DNA of 64,000 nucleotides from Rhabdophis nuchalis. Taxonomy: Eukaryota > Chordata > Lepidosauria > Squamata > Natricidae. Positions 10,717-23,888 of this stretch are shown here, one piece after another (the stretch's first letter is position 1; every line of letters begins with the position of its first letter). The position numbers and the translations under genes were made by a program. The DNA lies in NCBI GenBank assembly GCA_039707465.1, contig CM077645.1:167663503-167727502 (forward strand), given 5' to 3'. The notes beneath the pieces are model-generated. The model did no database searches, was not told the DNA's origin, and saw nothing but the letters and a program-made list of their open reading frames with translations.

Positions 10717-12465
10717 TAACCTATAAAGAATGCCGGCTATGTGCATAGCCATTTGTATAGGCAGATTTGCTTTGTGGATTTGTCCAGTAGTAGAGATACA
10801 TAGGGAGACAGGAAAATTTTCATACTTCTTCTAAAATATAAGTCATGCCATCCTCTGCAACACTGTCATTGTACTTCCAAGCAATCTTCAATCATCTTTG
10901 ACCACAGTTCAATTTCTCAGTCTTTTTTTAATCTCAAATTTAGGATTTTACATATCTAAAATTGTTAAAGGGTTTGAGAAATTAATTATGAGTCTTAAAG
11001 ATCAGTACTACTTAGTATTGTATGTATATTTGTATTGTATGTATATTAGCACTACTTAGTATTGTATGTATATTTGCCCATTAAATCTCAATACCACTTC
11101 TAGGCCTAATTAGGCTTTGACCTTTTTTGCTTCTGAACTTAGATTTCTAATTATTTCCATATCCTCAAGTCTTCCCTCTTTTTGTGCTGAAGATACCCAG
11201 ATTCTAATCATTGTGCTCAATCTTATTTAGATTAATATTAAAGGTCCGTTTACCTGTCTATTTTGAATGAAAATGGAAGCAAAACTGCAGTATCCTCATT
11301 GCTTCATTGTGAAGGCTAGCTTTTTCATATTACTAACTTAAACCAATGCAGATTGCTAAATGTTGTGTTGCAAGAGGCTACATGTGTTACAACCATTGAC
11401 ATCTGCAACCTATTTAAACTTTTCTTTTGGGTCCTTTGTTGGATAACAGTAGAATCTATAATGCAACTGTCTTGCCATAAAACCCTCAAGGGGAAGAAGA
11501 AGGGAAGATAAAACCACTTCTGTAAGAGAAGGAGGCCAGTCTTGTAGGATCAATGACAATCAGAGTTTGCTTGTAACTAGTCCTTGCTTAATCTGTCATC
11601 CTGACTCTCCACTTTGAATGGAATAGGATGGTGCAAGGAATAAAACAAGAACACATTGTTTAGCATCTTCTTGGGAAAGTTGTTACATTTAATAAAGCTG
11701 TTCTTGGCTACCAAAACACATATATCTGCACATTACTGGATTAGACTCCTCCTTTTTTCTCTTCTCATAACAGGGTGTAATACAAGCCACCAAGGTCTTT
11801 AATCCTATCAGCATCCTAGCATTGCAAGAATGAGTCAACTGGACACGACTTCCAAATCTCTTAACAGCAGCAAGGAACTCCCTTTTGCAGCTTCTGCAAA
11901 AGAAAAACTATATGAAATGTGCTGAATGTTCATGAATGACGTGTCTACAGAAATATCTCTGGAGCAATTCCTCAGACAGATTGGCCTTAATCTTGTGATT
12001 TTCTCTCTCTCCAGCCACTGTAAAATGCTTAGCATGCCAATTTGTAAGAGTAGTTATTGCAATAGAAGTGTTTTTCTTTCAAACTGCTCAAAAAGAGCTA
12101 TGGATTTAATTTTGTGAAAAATAAATTGGAAATCCAATTGTGTGGTAGTGATGAATATACTATTGCTAAGGTTTATAAATAGCTATTGAAATTTAATTTG
12201 AAGAATGAGTATGTAAAGAATGTATGATTTAGTGGGCAATGGTATATAATATAGTATTTGAATAATAGGAGAGGTCTAAAATGCACATTAAATTATAATT
12301 TAAAGGAAAAATTTTATAAGATAATGTGCCATTGGTAACTAACCCCGGACAAATTGTCAAGAATGCATAAAGCACCTCAAATGAATGTTGTAAATGTAAA
12401 TGCAAAGAAGGAACTTTTTATCATTTATGTTGGTTATGTGACAAAGCAAAGAAATATTAGAGCAG
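10717..12465. other. AT-rich spacer with a small tandem duplication
   Basis: At about 11008-11075 the phrase ACTACTTAGTATTGTATGTA occurs twice with a partial third copy of its second half between. Otherwise nothing recognised. Confidence 0.5.
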
Positions 12466-12467
12466 GA

Positions 12468-12863
12468 TTCTGTAGAGATTCTCAGTCATTCAGGTCATGT
12501 CCCAAACTTGTCCCAAAGGTGGTTTTTCAGGAGGCAACCGGACTTTGTTTTTTCTTTGAAGATGTTTCACTTCTCATCCAAGAAGCTTCTTCAGCTTTGA
12601 CAGAATAGTGGAGAATGGAAGGATTTATACTCCTTGCAGACAGCAGGTTATTTGCCTCCTTATAGAGGGTTGTTGAAGCACTTAGAGGTTCATCTGTAAA
12701 TGTAAATCCTTTCATTCTTCACTATCCTGTCAGATCTGAACAAGCTTCTTGGATGAGAAGTGAAACATCTTCAAAGAAAAAACAAGAAAGTCCAGTTGCC
12801 TCCTGAAAAAGCAGCTTTGGGACAACCATGACCTTAATGACTGAGAATATCTAGAGACTTTTA
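12468..12863. repeat. Fold-back repeat, copy A
   Basis: Two arms of about 140 bases in opposite orientation around a central segment of roughly 100 bases. The left arm runs from about 12468 to 12617, with TTTCAGGAGGCAACCGGACT and AAGATGTTTCACTTCTCATC. The right arm, about 12710-12863, repeats it as the reverse complement, with GATGAGAAGTGAAACATCTT and AGTCCAGTTGCCTCCTGAAA. The palindrome AAGAAGCTTCTT sits in the left arm. Related units occur at 12900-13172, 24882-24988, 28175-28410 and 44705-44965. This may be the repeat end of a Penelope-like element; I cannot prove the class. Confidence 0.7.
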
Positions 12864-12899
12864 GCTACACAATTTGGGATTAACACCCTTTGAATGGTA

Positions 12900-13172
12900 T
12901 GGGAGTAGGAATGGATTTCCAGGGTGGGGGGAATACAGACTACAAGAACCAGGAACACCACTTAGGTGACCCTGAGGACACAGATAAACCTCCAAGTACT
13001 TTAACCCTATAAAAGGATGCAAATGTCCAGCTGACTATAAGGAATATAAATCCTTCTATTCCCCACTATCCTGTCAGAGCTGAAGAAGCTTCTTGGATGA
13101 GAAGCACTACATCTTCAAAAGAAAAACAAGGAAGTCCAGTTGCTTCCTGAAAAAGCACCTTTGGGACATTAG
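12900..13172 (+). repeat. Fold-back repeat family, copy B (single arm)
   Basis: Contains the arm sequence again (GAAGAAGCTTCTTGGATGAG at about 13081, then AGTCCAGTTGCTTCCTGAAA at about 13135) preceded by about 170 bases (AATACAGACTACAAGAACCA onward). That leader may be body sequence of the parent element. It directly follows copy A, so the two could be parts of one larger rearranged insertion. Confidence 0.6.
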
Positions 13173-15097
13173 AGTAGGATTCATACCTTAATACAGAAGT
13201 AAATGTGAAGATAAAACCAGAGATTTTTCTTTTAGGCTTAATAGATAAAGTACTTGAAAAAAAAATCGAACTTTGATGTTATATATGTTAACACAGCAAG
13301 AATACTTTATGCACAAAAATGGAAGGATACTGTGATCCCCACAATGGATGAATGGGTGAAAAAGTTGATGGGATTAGCAGAGATGTCTAAATTGACTGCT
13401 TTTATTAAAGAATAGAACACAATTAATTTTGTTTCCACTTGGAAACCGTTGTTGGACGTTGTGTTTGAGGTGGAAATAAATGAAACTTTGATTTTGGGTT
13501 TTGTTGATTAGATAGGTTTGTTGTTATAGAAACGGCTAGTATCATATCATATAAAAGTAAAAAGTTGAGGTTTTATGTTACTACATTATTTTACTGCAGC
13601 AAAAGGAGTCAGAAGTCAATGCTTTTCTTTTTCTTTTCTCCTTAACCCTACACTTTTCTCGCTTCCTCTTTTCCTCCCTCATTTCCCCCTTATTTTTATT
13701 TTTGTTTATTTCAGTGTTTTACAGTATACTTTGATAAAGTAATAAAATATTAAGAGCAAAGAAGTTTGTTTCCTTTAGAGTCAGATACCAGCAAATGAAA
13801 GCCATTCTATATAGTGACCAGGTGCATATTAACCAGTGGATACAACTTATTTTCAAGAACCCCTTACATGGCAAGAACTACATGGCACCTTTTCATGATA
13901 AGTGAGCCTGAATGTACTTAGCATGCCAAAGAGAAAGTCCACAATCAATTTACACAAACACCAAAGGAATGTTTTTCTAGTGGACACTTTTAGGAGCTGA
14001 CTTTTTGAAGGAGGGTTTAAATGCTGCTCCTTCTACTTGACCTGTACTGAATTTCAAACCACATTATAATTCAATTTATTACTTTTTCTAATTATTGTTA
14101 CTTGAAAATTCATGAAGGTTTAGATACATTTTTGGACACATCCTCCCTCCCCGAGACAATATAATAACCATGCCATCCCAAGCCTTAAAACAGGTATCAC
14201 TGGGTGATACCACCATAAACATATCTGATTATTTGGAAGCATAAGGCTGGAACAGTGGAATGATGAGTTAGCTCTTCTAAAACTAACCTAATATATAGAT
14301 TAATTACCATGAGAAACCTGTTTGGCAGCCGCTTCCCATCAGGATAATAATCATATGAATGCTGACACTTCAAGAAAATCCATATGTGAATGCTCATCAC
14401 TCAATGACTTGGAAATGTTGGCACATTTAATCCTCATACGTTTTGCTGTAGCAAAACAAGTTTTAGGATAGGACTAAAGTTGTTACAATTATCCACAATC
14501 CTGCTGCTGAGCAGTTTCAATTTCCTCTCAGTTCTCAGACCTCCTGTGTCCTCAGTAAAGTTTTAAAGCAAGTGTTTACAAAAAATAAAACAAGATCATT
14601 GTGGAGAATCTCACAAACTCATTATGTTCATGGAAAACTGAGATTTTGAAGTAGAATTTAACTCCCGATGAAGCCTAAAACATAAGAAAGCAGTCAACGT
14701 AGAATATTCATCAGCTACATTCCATTATGCAAACAAAACATAAACCTATAATTCCAAAGAGAATTCATATATTCTAGTTTAAGTTAACACAAACAAATCA
14801 GAGCCAAGAGGATTTCAATCCCAAACTAAACTCTGCATATGCTGTATGACTTCAGACCTAATGTTTTGGGTCCTTAGTCAACATCGCTGAAAAATGGAGC
14901 ATGAAGCAGAGTTCCATGAACAGCCAAAGGCTCCATTAAAGCTGATACATAACTGAAAAACAAAACAGAAGTAGCACATGCCTAAGGCTATACTGTAGTC
15001 ATAGTCATTAAAATAGGCTGTGCTGGAACGTAGGGTTAATATTTTAAAGAGCATAAATCATAAAGTATTATTATAAAAAATGTAAATAAAACAAATG
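13173..15097. other. AT-rich spacer
   Basis: Nothing recognised apart from pyrimidine-rich text at 13615-13690. Confidence 0.5.
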
Positions 15098-15105
15098 AGT
15101 TAGGG

Positions 15106-15240
15106 CAGGGGTCTCCAACCTTTGCAACTTTAAGTCTGAAGGACTTCAGCTCCCAGAATTCTCCAGCCAGCAAAGCTGGCTCGAGAAGTCTGGGAGCTGA
15201 AGTCCTTCAGACTTAAAGTTGCAAAGGTTGGAGACCCCTG
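15106..15240. mobile_element. hAT-type palindromic MITE, family 1, copy 1
   Basis: A 135-bp near-perfect palindrome beginning CAGGGGTCTCCAACCTTTGC and ending with its reverse complement. Perfect 8-bp direct repeats AGTTAGGG flank it (15098-15105 and 15241-15248). An 8-bp duplication and CAGGG terminus are hallmarks of hAT transposition. There is no coding capacity, so a hAT transposase elsewhere must have moved it. The same family is found at 27747-27852. Confidence 0.92.
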
Positions 15241-15248
15241 AGTTAGGG

Positions 15249-16375
15249 AGTTGTTAATAACAAAGTGGATTTGTTCAGTGCTCACACTTGGAACCTGCAG
15301 GTGTTTGTGCCTACAGGTGAAACTTCCCTACACCCTTGAAATGTCCCTGTATTGTATATTTTAGTCATCAGATGGGTGTACTTATTTAGAATCATGACTG
15401 ATGATTCTGATCTAGCAGTAAATATAAAGCAGAACAGAGAGTAGTTAGGCATAAATCCAAAATATTTTATTGCCATTCATCACTAAATATAAATTTCAGT
15501 TAATATCAAGATGGGAGTTCTGTAGAAAAACATAAACTTCGTTCATCACTTTACCAAATCAAATCCTGTTAAGGAAAGGCGAACTTCTTGGGCTCATGTA
15601 AACTGAAATAACTTGAAGGTTTCCCTATAATCCACATAGCCAACAAATGAAAGTGGAACAACCTGCAGATTCCCCTTTCAACGGGGATGCTTTGAGTATT
15701 GCTAACTTTTATTTAATCCCTTTAAGTATCACAACACAGAGAACTATTGAGTAAAAAAGAAGGAAGCATTTTCATCCATACGTGGCAACTGATCTGGCAT
15801 CAGGATTGCATCACTGTTTTCCCACAGTGTCATCTCCCTTGGACATCAATCTTGTGATTTATGATGCTCAAGCTTCATGCTGTTGGAGGGAGGGGCTATT
15901 GATTTTTCCATTCTTGGGAACTCTTGCATCATGTTAATATCCACAAATTGAGCTTGGAACTCTCTGGTAGTATTAACAGGCAACTGTAGAAGTGAACCTG
16001 GTCTTAATTTTTCTAGACAGTTTCCCAATTTCCAAGCTTGTTCTTTCTGGCTTATATAAACAGCTTGCACAAAGTTCTTGCCTCATCCTTTTTTTAACAT
16101 ACAGAGGGGGGGAGAGGGAAAGAGGGGTAGATGCAGAGGTTCTACATTACAACCATGTAACGGTTGCAATTGTTGAAGAAAGTGTCTGGCTGAAAAACTG
16201 CAGATTTATGTAATGATCATAGCTTGCAAATGGTATTTCTTTTTGCATGGAGAGTAACTTCTTTACAGCTGGAAACCTTTTTCTATTACCAAGAATTTTG
16301 GGGAGGGGTGTTCGAAAATGTATACAGCATGTACTTAAAATACAAGGGAGGGACTAGAAATGTATACCTTCTCTT
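15249..16375. other. Spacer
   Basis: Nothing recognised. Confidence 0.5.
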
Positions 16376-16832
16376 TTCTGCGGGATCAGATCCTGCCTCA
16401 TACATCCTCACGGCCGATTCGCTCCCACAGAGAGGGACTTCTCCGGGTGCCGTCCACTAGACTTTGTCAGCGGACGACACCCAGGGGAAGGGCTCTCTCT
16501 GTGGCGGGCCCAGCCCTCTGGAACGACCTTCCCCCCGATATTAGAACAACCACGGACCTCCGCTCCTTCCGTCTGAAACTAAAAACACATCTTTTTCGCT
16601 TGGCCGGCCTAGGATAGTCTCTTCTGATTGTTTAGGGATTTTTAGTAAATATTTGGGAATTTTAGCGCAGGGTTTTCTGTTTAATATGCCTTTTAGTCAG
16701 TATTTATGTATGTTTATTGTTCTATATTTTGTATCTTTTTCTAACTTTTTAATTCCCTGTGCCCCGCCTCGAGTCCCTTCGGGGAGAGAGAGCAGGTTAT
16801 AAATAAAAATTATTATTATTATTATTATTATT
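16376..16832 (+). mobile_element. L2 LINE 3' end with ATT-repeat tail
   Basis: Encodes the last 80 or so residues of an L2 ORF (RDQILPHTSSRPIRSHREGL, then GRALSVAGPALWNDLPPDI) up to the TAG near 16615. The L2 3' UTR follows, with CGCCTCGAGTCCCTTCGGGG and an (ATT)n tail at 16808-16832. It belongs to a subfamily different from the two long L2 copies, as the tail is ATT rather than AAAT. Confidence 0.88.
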
Positions 16833-17113
16833 AGAACGACCACGGACTTCCGCTCCTTCCGTCTAAAATTAAAAACGCATCTTTTCTGCTTGGCCGGCCT
16901 AGGATAGTCTCTCTTCTATGGGGTTTTTAGCTACTTATAATTGGGAATTTTAGTATTTTAATGGGGAATTTTTTAGCACAGGTATATGTTTAATTTATTT
17001 TTAATGTGTTTGTATATTTATTGTTTTATTTTCCCTGTGCACCGCTCCGAGTCCCTATGGGGAGAGGGAGCGGTCTACAAATTAAAATTATTATTATTAT
17101 TATTATTATTATT
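16831..17113 (+). mobile_element. Second, shorter L2 3' end in tandem
   Basis: Starts at the equivalent of position 16541 of the preceding copy (TTAGAACGACCACGGACTTC) and runs to another (ATT)n tail at 17088-17113. The join lies inside the ATT repeat of the first copy. Either a partial tandem duplication at the shared ATTAGAAC or a nested insertion would explain it. The two copies differ at many positions in the 3' UTR, so it is not recent. Confidence 0.82.
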
Positions 17114-17154
17114 TCTCTTTGGAGCAATGTTGAGCAATTGGGAGACAGAACACT

Positions 17155-17520
17155 ACAGAATGTCCTTGATTAACAATCACTTATTCAGCAACTGTTCAGA
17201 CTTACAACAGTGCTGAACAAGTGATATTTATGACTGGTTCCAGCCATCAAAGTGCCCTCACAGTCACAAGACCACAACCCAGGCACTCATAAACAAGCCC
17301 AGATTTCTGATCACCACAGCATCCCTTGGTCACATGATCATAATTTGCAACCTTCCCTGCGAGTTTCCCACAAGCAAATTTGATGGGATAGGTGACAGGT
17401 AGTCAGAAGTTGCAATCACAAGTGAGCCTCGCTTCATGATCCAGAGTGATTTGCTTAACAATGGTAACAGGGGACTACTGCCTAACTGTCATCACCAAGC
17501 AACCTCACTTAAGGTTGAAA
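17155..17520. repeat. Dispersed reptile repeat, diverged copy
   Basis: Text such as CAACTGTTCAGACTTACAAC, GGTCACATGATCATAATTTG and TTTGCTTAACAATGG matches a repeat also present in the opposite sense at 56533-57075 and as a fragment at 45595-45690. It is non-coding. I recognise it as a common squamate interspersed repeat but cannot assign a class. Confidence 0.6.
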
Positions 17521-18530
17521 ATTCCAGTCCCAATTACTTTGGTTAAGCATGATCATTGTTCATATACTGTATGTTGCAGAATCTTTTTCATTGTACTTGT
17601 CTAGTTCTTATAGCAAAGCTGTAAGGGGGTGGGGGGTGTTAGTTGACAAATTTAAATATTGAGAATTAAAGTACATTTCTCTCTGGATCTTATATAGGAA
17701 ATTACATTGACTAGGAACGATGTTTCAAATAAGTATTTTTAATTCAAATTTGACCTCAATTTTAGCTGTTTTTAGCTAATACAAAGTATTTCTTAATTTA
17801 ATGACTATTTATGCTTTATTTGTCATTGGACAGAACTACAAAATATGAACATTTAAATTCTTTGTATTTAACATTTATGCTCCATGTGCATCTATGAATC
17901 AATGATCCCAAGTTTTTTAAAATTCTTTTTTGTCTCCTATTATTATTATTTATCATTTTTTTCATGATCACAATACCTTTTTAAAAAAATGTATGCAGTT
18001 TACCATTTATTTGCTTAAAGGATTACTTGCTGTTTAACCCCAAAAGCTTAAATATTTTTAGTACAGCTTATAGACAGACATTCTCACCCAACAGCAGTAA
18101 ACATGGGTTCAAATATATATATAGTCTAAATTTAGATGAGGAAATAACATGGACTGATTAATACAAGCATGGAAAAATTTAGTAGTTTGTACTCAAAGCT
18201 TTTGAAAATAAAAACTTTCAAAAATGTTTAAAATAAATATACATGTGAGAAGTCGCTTGGGTGCATTTTGGAATGAGACAAAGTGCTATTACTTCACAAT
18301 ATTAAAATTTGAAATAGCTTTGCTGAAAATAGTGGAAAGAGGAAGAGAGGTTCAGGACCCCTATTCAAAAAAGTATCAGGATTCAAATGTAACATATAAG
18401 CTGAAATCTGCAGGAAAATTCAATGGTAAGTCTGTTAACTTAATGTTTCTAAGCTTAAAGTAAATAGGGCTGTTATTGATAACCCACACTGTCTCATATC
18501 CTGTCTGGTTTCTTCCCCCCACCCCAGATT
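17521..18530. other. AT-rich spacer
   Basis: Nothing recognised; includes a short G-rich run at about 17625. Confidence 0.5.
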
Positions 18531-18539
18531 AGATTGATA

Positions 18540-18597
18540 GGGAATTCTGGGAGCTGTAGTCCACACATTGCAAAGTTACCAAGTTTGAAAAACACTG
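18540..18597. repeat. Possible half of an old hAT MITE
   Basis: GGGAATTCTGGGAGCTGTAG followed by TCCACACATTGCAAAGTT and ending AAAAACACTG resembles one arm of the palindromic MITE family at 15106 and 27747, much diverged and without its partner arm. Confidence 0.4.
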
Positions 18598-18604
18598 ATG
18601 TATA

Positions 18605-20945
18605 TCATATAAAATTAGATGTACCAATGAAACTCCCACAATGATTGTTGCACACCCAGAATCTTTATGCAATATTACTTCTGCATATAGGAATGGCATA
18701 CTGTATTTTTAAATTCTGTGACTTGCTCTTGGACAATAATAAATAAATAAATAAATAAATACATAACTTTTATTTAGTTAAAAGTTTAAACTTTTGATCC
18801 TGAGTTTCTCTTAGAAAATAATAAGCGGAGGACTGTTCCAAGCGGAACTGCTAACTGCCACAAAGTTATTAATGCCTACCTGGAACACCCCTCATGGAAA
18901 AAAAGAAACACATTAGTTCATAAAATGGAAAATTAAACCAAAGAGAGGAAAATATGTAAAACCCATAACCAGTAATTTTATTAGAACATAATATGAATCT
19001 GTAAAAATATACCCCAAATATTAGACACATATGAAAACATTCATATATAATTGGGTAAATACCATTAGTTTTTCAGAATTGACATGCCTGAATATAATAC
19101 AGACCAAAATATTATTGAATACATATTTCAATTCTAGCATTCGCATTTCCTCCTCTCTACACAACAGATTTGGATCTGGCAGCTGTTTTGAAATTGCTTT
19201 TTAATCATAAATAAAAAGTCTGTACACAAACATTTAGACTATTTATTGACAGAACGTGTCCTTTTTCATAATCATATGTGATAATGTTCATAATCGGCAT
19301 CTAGTCATTTCAAATATATTATTATCTAAATATTTATTATGTTTACTCAGCACTTCCTCTTTAAAGATCCCCAAACTTAGTAAGCAGTTATTACAATCAG
19401 TGGGATGTAAGCTAATCAGAACTAACTAGATCTATTGACTCCAAGAATAATTGGATCCAACACCTTTTTTTTTAAATCTTACTAGTATGATGGGTAAATA
19501 ATCTGGTGCCCTCTATACTATTTCAGGATCTCTTATCATGTTTTCTAAGGTTTGTGAATCATAATTTGTAGAGGATGCTAAGTTCCTATAGCTGCATTTC
19601 ATACATTCAACCAAACACACATGAAGATGAGAACGACACCACATCTATATGTGACCATTGACCTCATTCCATTTCTGGATGAAAAAACCTGCATATGCAT
19701 CCAACTTTACAATAAATTCATCTCTGATTAGAATAGATATGTCAAATAAGCATTACAATATTTTGCTTATATTTATCTTGGGTAAAAGATTATAAGATTC
19801 AGAATTTGTCACATTTGGCCACTTTGAAAGTGAGTAAAGTAATATTGCTATATTGCCCGGAAGGAAATCAGAAGCTAATACCGTAATAGAGCAGTTTGCC
19901 CTAGGGCCAAGTAATTATTGGTTTCATGGCTGGTTTTCAGCTCTTTCTCACTGGTTCCTTGTATTAGTTTATGCCATTTGGTCACTACTATGCTGTCATC
20001 TATATGAAAGCTCACAAGGAGCAAAAAGAAAAAGAGAGAAAGAGTGCTACCGTTTAATATTTCCTTGTTTCCTTTCTTTAATAAATGCTTTATGAATCAC
20101 ATAGTAAATTGAATAATTAGAGGATGAAGTTGTAAGAATTAAGTAAATTATGTATTTGGCGAATTACAGTTATCTAATTATGGTATACATCAGCTTTGTT
20201 TCTGGATCAACTGAGAAACACCATTAATAGTCATCAAGCAGTATATACACTGACTTGTAGAATCCTAAAATAAGTATGAAGTTCATAAATTAAGTTCTAT
20301 TTAACGGAATTAATTTCTAGAAAATAATTCAGTTGCCCTTTTTTCATATCCATTGAAACCTTTCGAAGTATATAGACCTTCATCAATACTATAAATCCTG
20401 GTTTAGTAAAAAAGCATTGTAAGGTTGCTATAGTTTCCCCCACCCCACCCCATCTCAGCCTGTTTAAATTAAGTAGCTCAAGAGGAGAGAAAAAGCCTTA
20501 TTCTTTATTTGTAGTGAGTTCAAATAGGACAATGGATCTGTGTGGCAACGGATTAAGAAGAACAGGGTGGGCCTGTTGCACCAGCATTGTAGCCTTTTAA
20601 TCTGAAAATTAAAACTATACCTCTGCTGATTCCATTATATACCACTGCTTCAAGACACTAAGAATGAGTTTTCCTTTTCAGAAAAAAAAGAAATAAAAAG
20701 ATCACATTCAGGCTGAACTTCTTGTTTTCATTTTAAGCTTCTTCCAGTATCCTTTTGAGCTTCATTTTCTCCAAAGTTAGACACAATCCTATTAGTGAAA
20801 TTTTAGAAGAGCTTTCAACAAAATGCATTAACCACCACACTTTGTGTTACTGCTGCAAGAATAATATACAAACTACAATGTGGAACCTGGAAATCACTGT
20901 TCTCAACCACTTTCTCTGGAATAGTTTAGTTTTAGGTTTTTTTTA
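18605..20945. other. AT-rich spacer with AAAT microsatellite
   Basis: An (AAAT)n tract lies at about 18738-18761. Nothing else is recognised; the open frame at 19853-20095 has no motif. Confidence 0.5.
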
Positions 20946-20952
20946 GTTTTAT

Positions 20953-23410
20953 TTAAATTTATATCCCGCCCTTCTCCACAGAGAACCCAGGGCGGCGTAC
21001 AGGAAATTTAAAAACACACAAATACAAAGATAAATATATAATTTAAAATAAATATTAAAAATTCCCATCCAGTACTAAAACCAAATTTAAAATACCCAAT
21101 TTAAAAACTTCCTAAAAGTCCCCACGGGAGGTTAGGCTAGGCCGGCTTGTTGGAACAAATATGTCTTTAGACATTGGCGGAAGAGGCGGAGGTCGGTGAT
21201 GGTACGTAATTCAGGGGGTAGGTCATTCCAAAGGGCTGGGCCCGCCACAGAGAAGGCTCTTCCCCTGGATGTCGCCAGTCGGCATTGTCCGGCCGACAGC
21301 ACCCTGAGAAGGCCCTCTCTGTGGGAGCGTATCGGTCTAAGGGATGTATGTGGCAGGAGGCGGTCTCGCATGTAACTAGGCCCCGAGCCATGGAGCATTT
21401 TAAAGATGGTCGTCAAAACCTTGAAGCGCACCCGAAAGGCCACAGGAAGCCAATGCAGCTCGCGCAGGATCGGTGTTATGTGGGAGCATCTAGTGGCCCC
21501 CATAATCACCCGCGCGGCTGCGTTTTGGACTAGCTGTAGCTTTCGGGTGCACCTCAAGGGAAGCCCCATGTAGAGAGCATTACAGTAGTCGAGTCGGGAC
21601 GTCACGAGAGCTTGAGTGACTGTGCGAAGGGCAGCCCGGTCCAGTAAGGGGCGCAATTGGCGCATCAGGCGTACCTGATGAAACGCCCCCCTGGCCACGG
21701 CCGCCACATGGTCCTCCAAGGACAGCCGGGAATCCAGGAGGACACCCAAATTGCGCACCCTCTCCACGGGGGCCAGTGTTTCGCCTCCAATGGCCAGAGT
21801 TGGAATAATCTGGCTGAACCGGGGTGCCGGAAACCACAGCCACTCAGTCTTGGCAGGGTTGAGCTTGAGTTTGTTACCACCCATCCAGATCCGTACGGCT
21901 TCCAAACACCGGGACAGCACTTCGGCAGCATCGTTGGGGTGGTTTGGGGTGGATATGTACAGCTGAGTGTCATCAGCGTACAGGTGGTACTCCACCCCAA
22001 AACCATGGATGATCTCACCCAGCGGCTTCATATATGTGTTAAATAGGAGGGGCGAGAGGACTGACCCCTGAGGAACCCCACATAAGAGAGGCCTCGAGGT
22101 CGACCTCTGCCCTCTCGTCAACACATATTGCGACCGACCAGAGAGGTAGGACGAGAACCACCGCAGAACGGTGCCTCCCAGCCCCAACCCCCCAATCGGT
22201 GCAATAGGATACCCTGGTCGATGGTATCAAAAGCCGCCGAGAAGTCTAATAGGACTAGGATAGAGGAATATCCTCTATCCCGTGCCCTCCAGAGATCATC
22301 AACCAACGCGACCAATGCCGTCTCGGTGCTGTGACCGGGCCGGAAGCCAGACTGGCGCGGGTCTAGATAATCAACTTCCTCCAGGTGTCGCGGGAACTGT
22401 TGGGCTACCACACTCGCAACAACCTTCACCAGAAAGTGAAGGTTGGAGACCGGATGATAGTTCTCTAATAAAGCTGGGTCCAGGGACGGCTTCTTGAGGA
22501 GGGGCCTCACTACCGCCTCTTTCAAGACGGCAGGTAAGGACCCCTCACTCAAAGATGCATTGACAATGCCCTGGAGCCAGCCTCGTGTCGTCTCCCAGGA
22601 TGCCAGTACAAGCCAGGAGGGACACGGGTCCAATAAACATGTGGTCACCCTAAGTTTCCTTGACAACCTGTCCATATCCTCGGTGGTAACAAAGTCAAAC
22701 TCCCCCCAAGAAGGAACCTCAAGACTAGTCTCGGACAGTCCCACCGGGCCACTGTCGATGGAGGGTAGCTCATTCTGAATCCGAGTGATTTTCTCCTGCA
22801 GATAAATCCCAAATTCCTCTGCTCGCCCTTGCAGAGGGGCTTCCCGCGGCCTCTGATGAAGGAGGGAGCGGGTCACCCCAAACAGGGCGGCAGGGGGGTT
22901 ATCTGCGGATGCAATAAGGGTGGCACAATACTCACGTTTGGCCACCCTTATCGCCACTAAGTAAGCCCTAATATGGGTTCTCACTAGTGTTCGGTCGGCT
23001 TCGGAGCGAGAGGATCTCCATCTGCTCTCTAGGTGTCTCTTGTGGCGCTTCATCTCCCGAAGCTCCTCAGTAAACCAGGGAGCCTGGGTGATTCGTCGCC
23101 GCAAGAGAGGCCGCAAGGGCGCGACTCGGTCCAAGGCCCCCGCGGCCGCACTTAACCATGCGGCCACTAGGTCCTCAGTCGAGTCGCGAGGCAGGGTCAC
23201 AGGCATTGGCCCAAGCTCCCTCTGGAACCTTTCCGGGTCCATTAGGAGCCTGGGGCGGAACCATCTAGGAGCATCCGGTTCTGCCTCCCCGCGGTGAGGT
23301 GTAGCGATTGGAAAGTCCAGCCGAAGGAGAGCGTGATCTGTCCATGACAAGGGAGTGATGGCTAGGTCCCCTATTCCCAGATCACAGCTCCACTGTCCCG
23401 AGACAGTAAA
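20953..23410 (-). mobile_element. L2 LINE, 5'-truncated, minus strand
   Basis: An L2 copy read from 23410 down to 20953. It holds the end of the endonuclease domain, the reverse transcriptase, the C-terminal region and a 3' UTR with the GCCCTGGGTTCTC-type box before an A/T-rich tail. It breaks off at about 23405, in the middle of the FVSGQ segment of the endonuclease, beyond which the DNA is AT-rich. It is closely related to the copy at 2270-4892 but is an independent insertion: opposite strand, different truncation point. Confidence 0.92.
21132..23405 (-). pseudogene. L2 reverse transcriptase ORF with one frameshift
   Basis: The upstream frame (about 23405-22190) holds the endonuclease end (SWTDHALLRLDFP), the linker and the front of the reverse transcriptase (SGFRPGHSTETALVALVDDL, AAFDTIDQGILL). 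The downstream frame (22187-21132) starts with GTVLRWFSSYLSGRSQYVL and carries GVPQGSVLSPLLFN, the catalytic YADD (residues 70-73 of that frame) and the complete C-terminal part to the stop. The break is a one-base loss in a run of Gs near 22190: six here, seven in the copy at about 3852. No other stop interrupts the 2.2 kb, so the copy is young. It retains the 66-residue segment that the 2270-4892 copy has lost. Confidence 0.88.
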
Positions 23411-23880
23411 TACCCTCATTCAAAGCAAGATCTGGGAATTGTTATCACAAATCAGGAGCACAAAATTAAAATGTGACATATGGTCATCATGTCTTCATTA
23501 TGCTTCCTATGTGTTTCTAATTTCCACGTAGAAAACAGTTTGGAGTATAATAATTTCATATTTTTCAGTTTTATAACAATGAAAAATATTTAATGTTACT
23601 GTTATTAGGAGAAAAAACCAGATATCATGAAGATGCTGGAGGTTTAAGAAAGGACTGATCTAAATTTAGGAGAGAAACTATTTGACCTTTTTCCAAGATG
23701 ATCCCATCTAGTTTTGCAAGCTCATGAGCAAAATAGAAAATTTTTTTTTTAAAGTAGGGGAAAAAAATTCGAGGCTATAAACTGCAAATGTATTACCTTT
23801 TCACATTTTATGATGAATTCCTGTTACGTTTTTTTTCATTTATAATTTAAGAAAATTTCTTCCAAATGTGTTATTTTTCC
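23411..23880. other. AT-rich spacer
   Basis: Nothing recognised. Confidence 0.5.
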
Positions 23881-23888
23881 ATACCGCT

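Noticed and set aside
21657..22046. Plus-strand frames across the L2 copy
   Set aside because: Shadows of the minus-strand L2 ORF.
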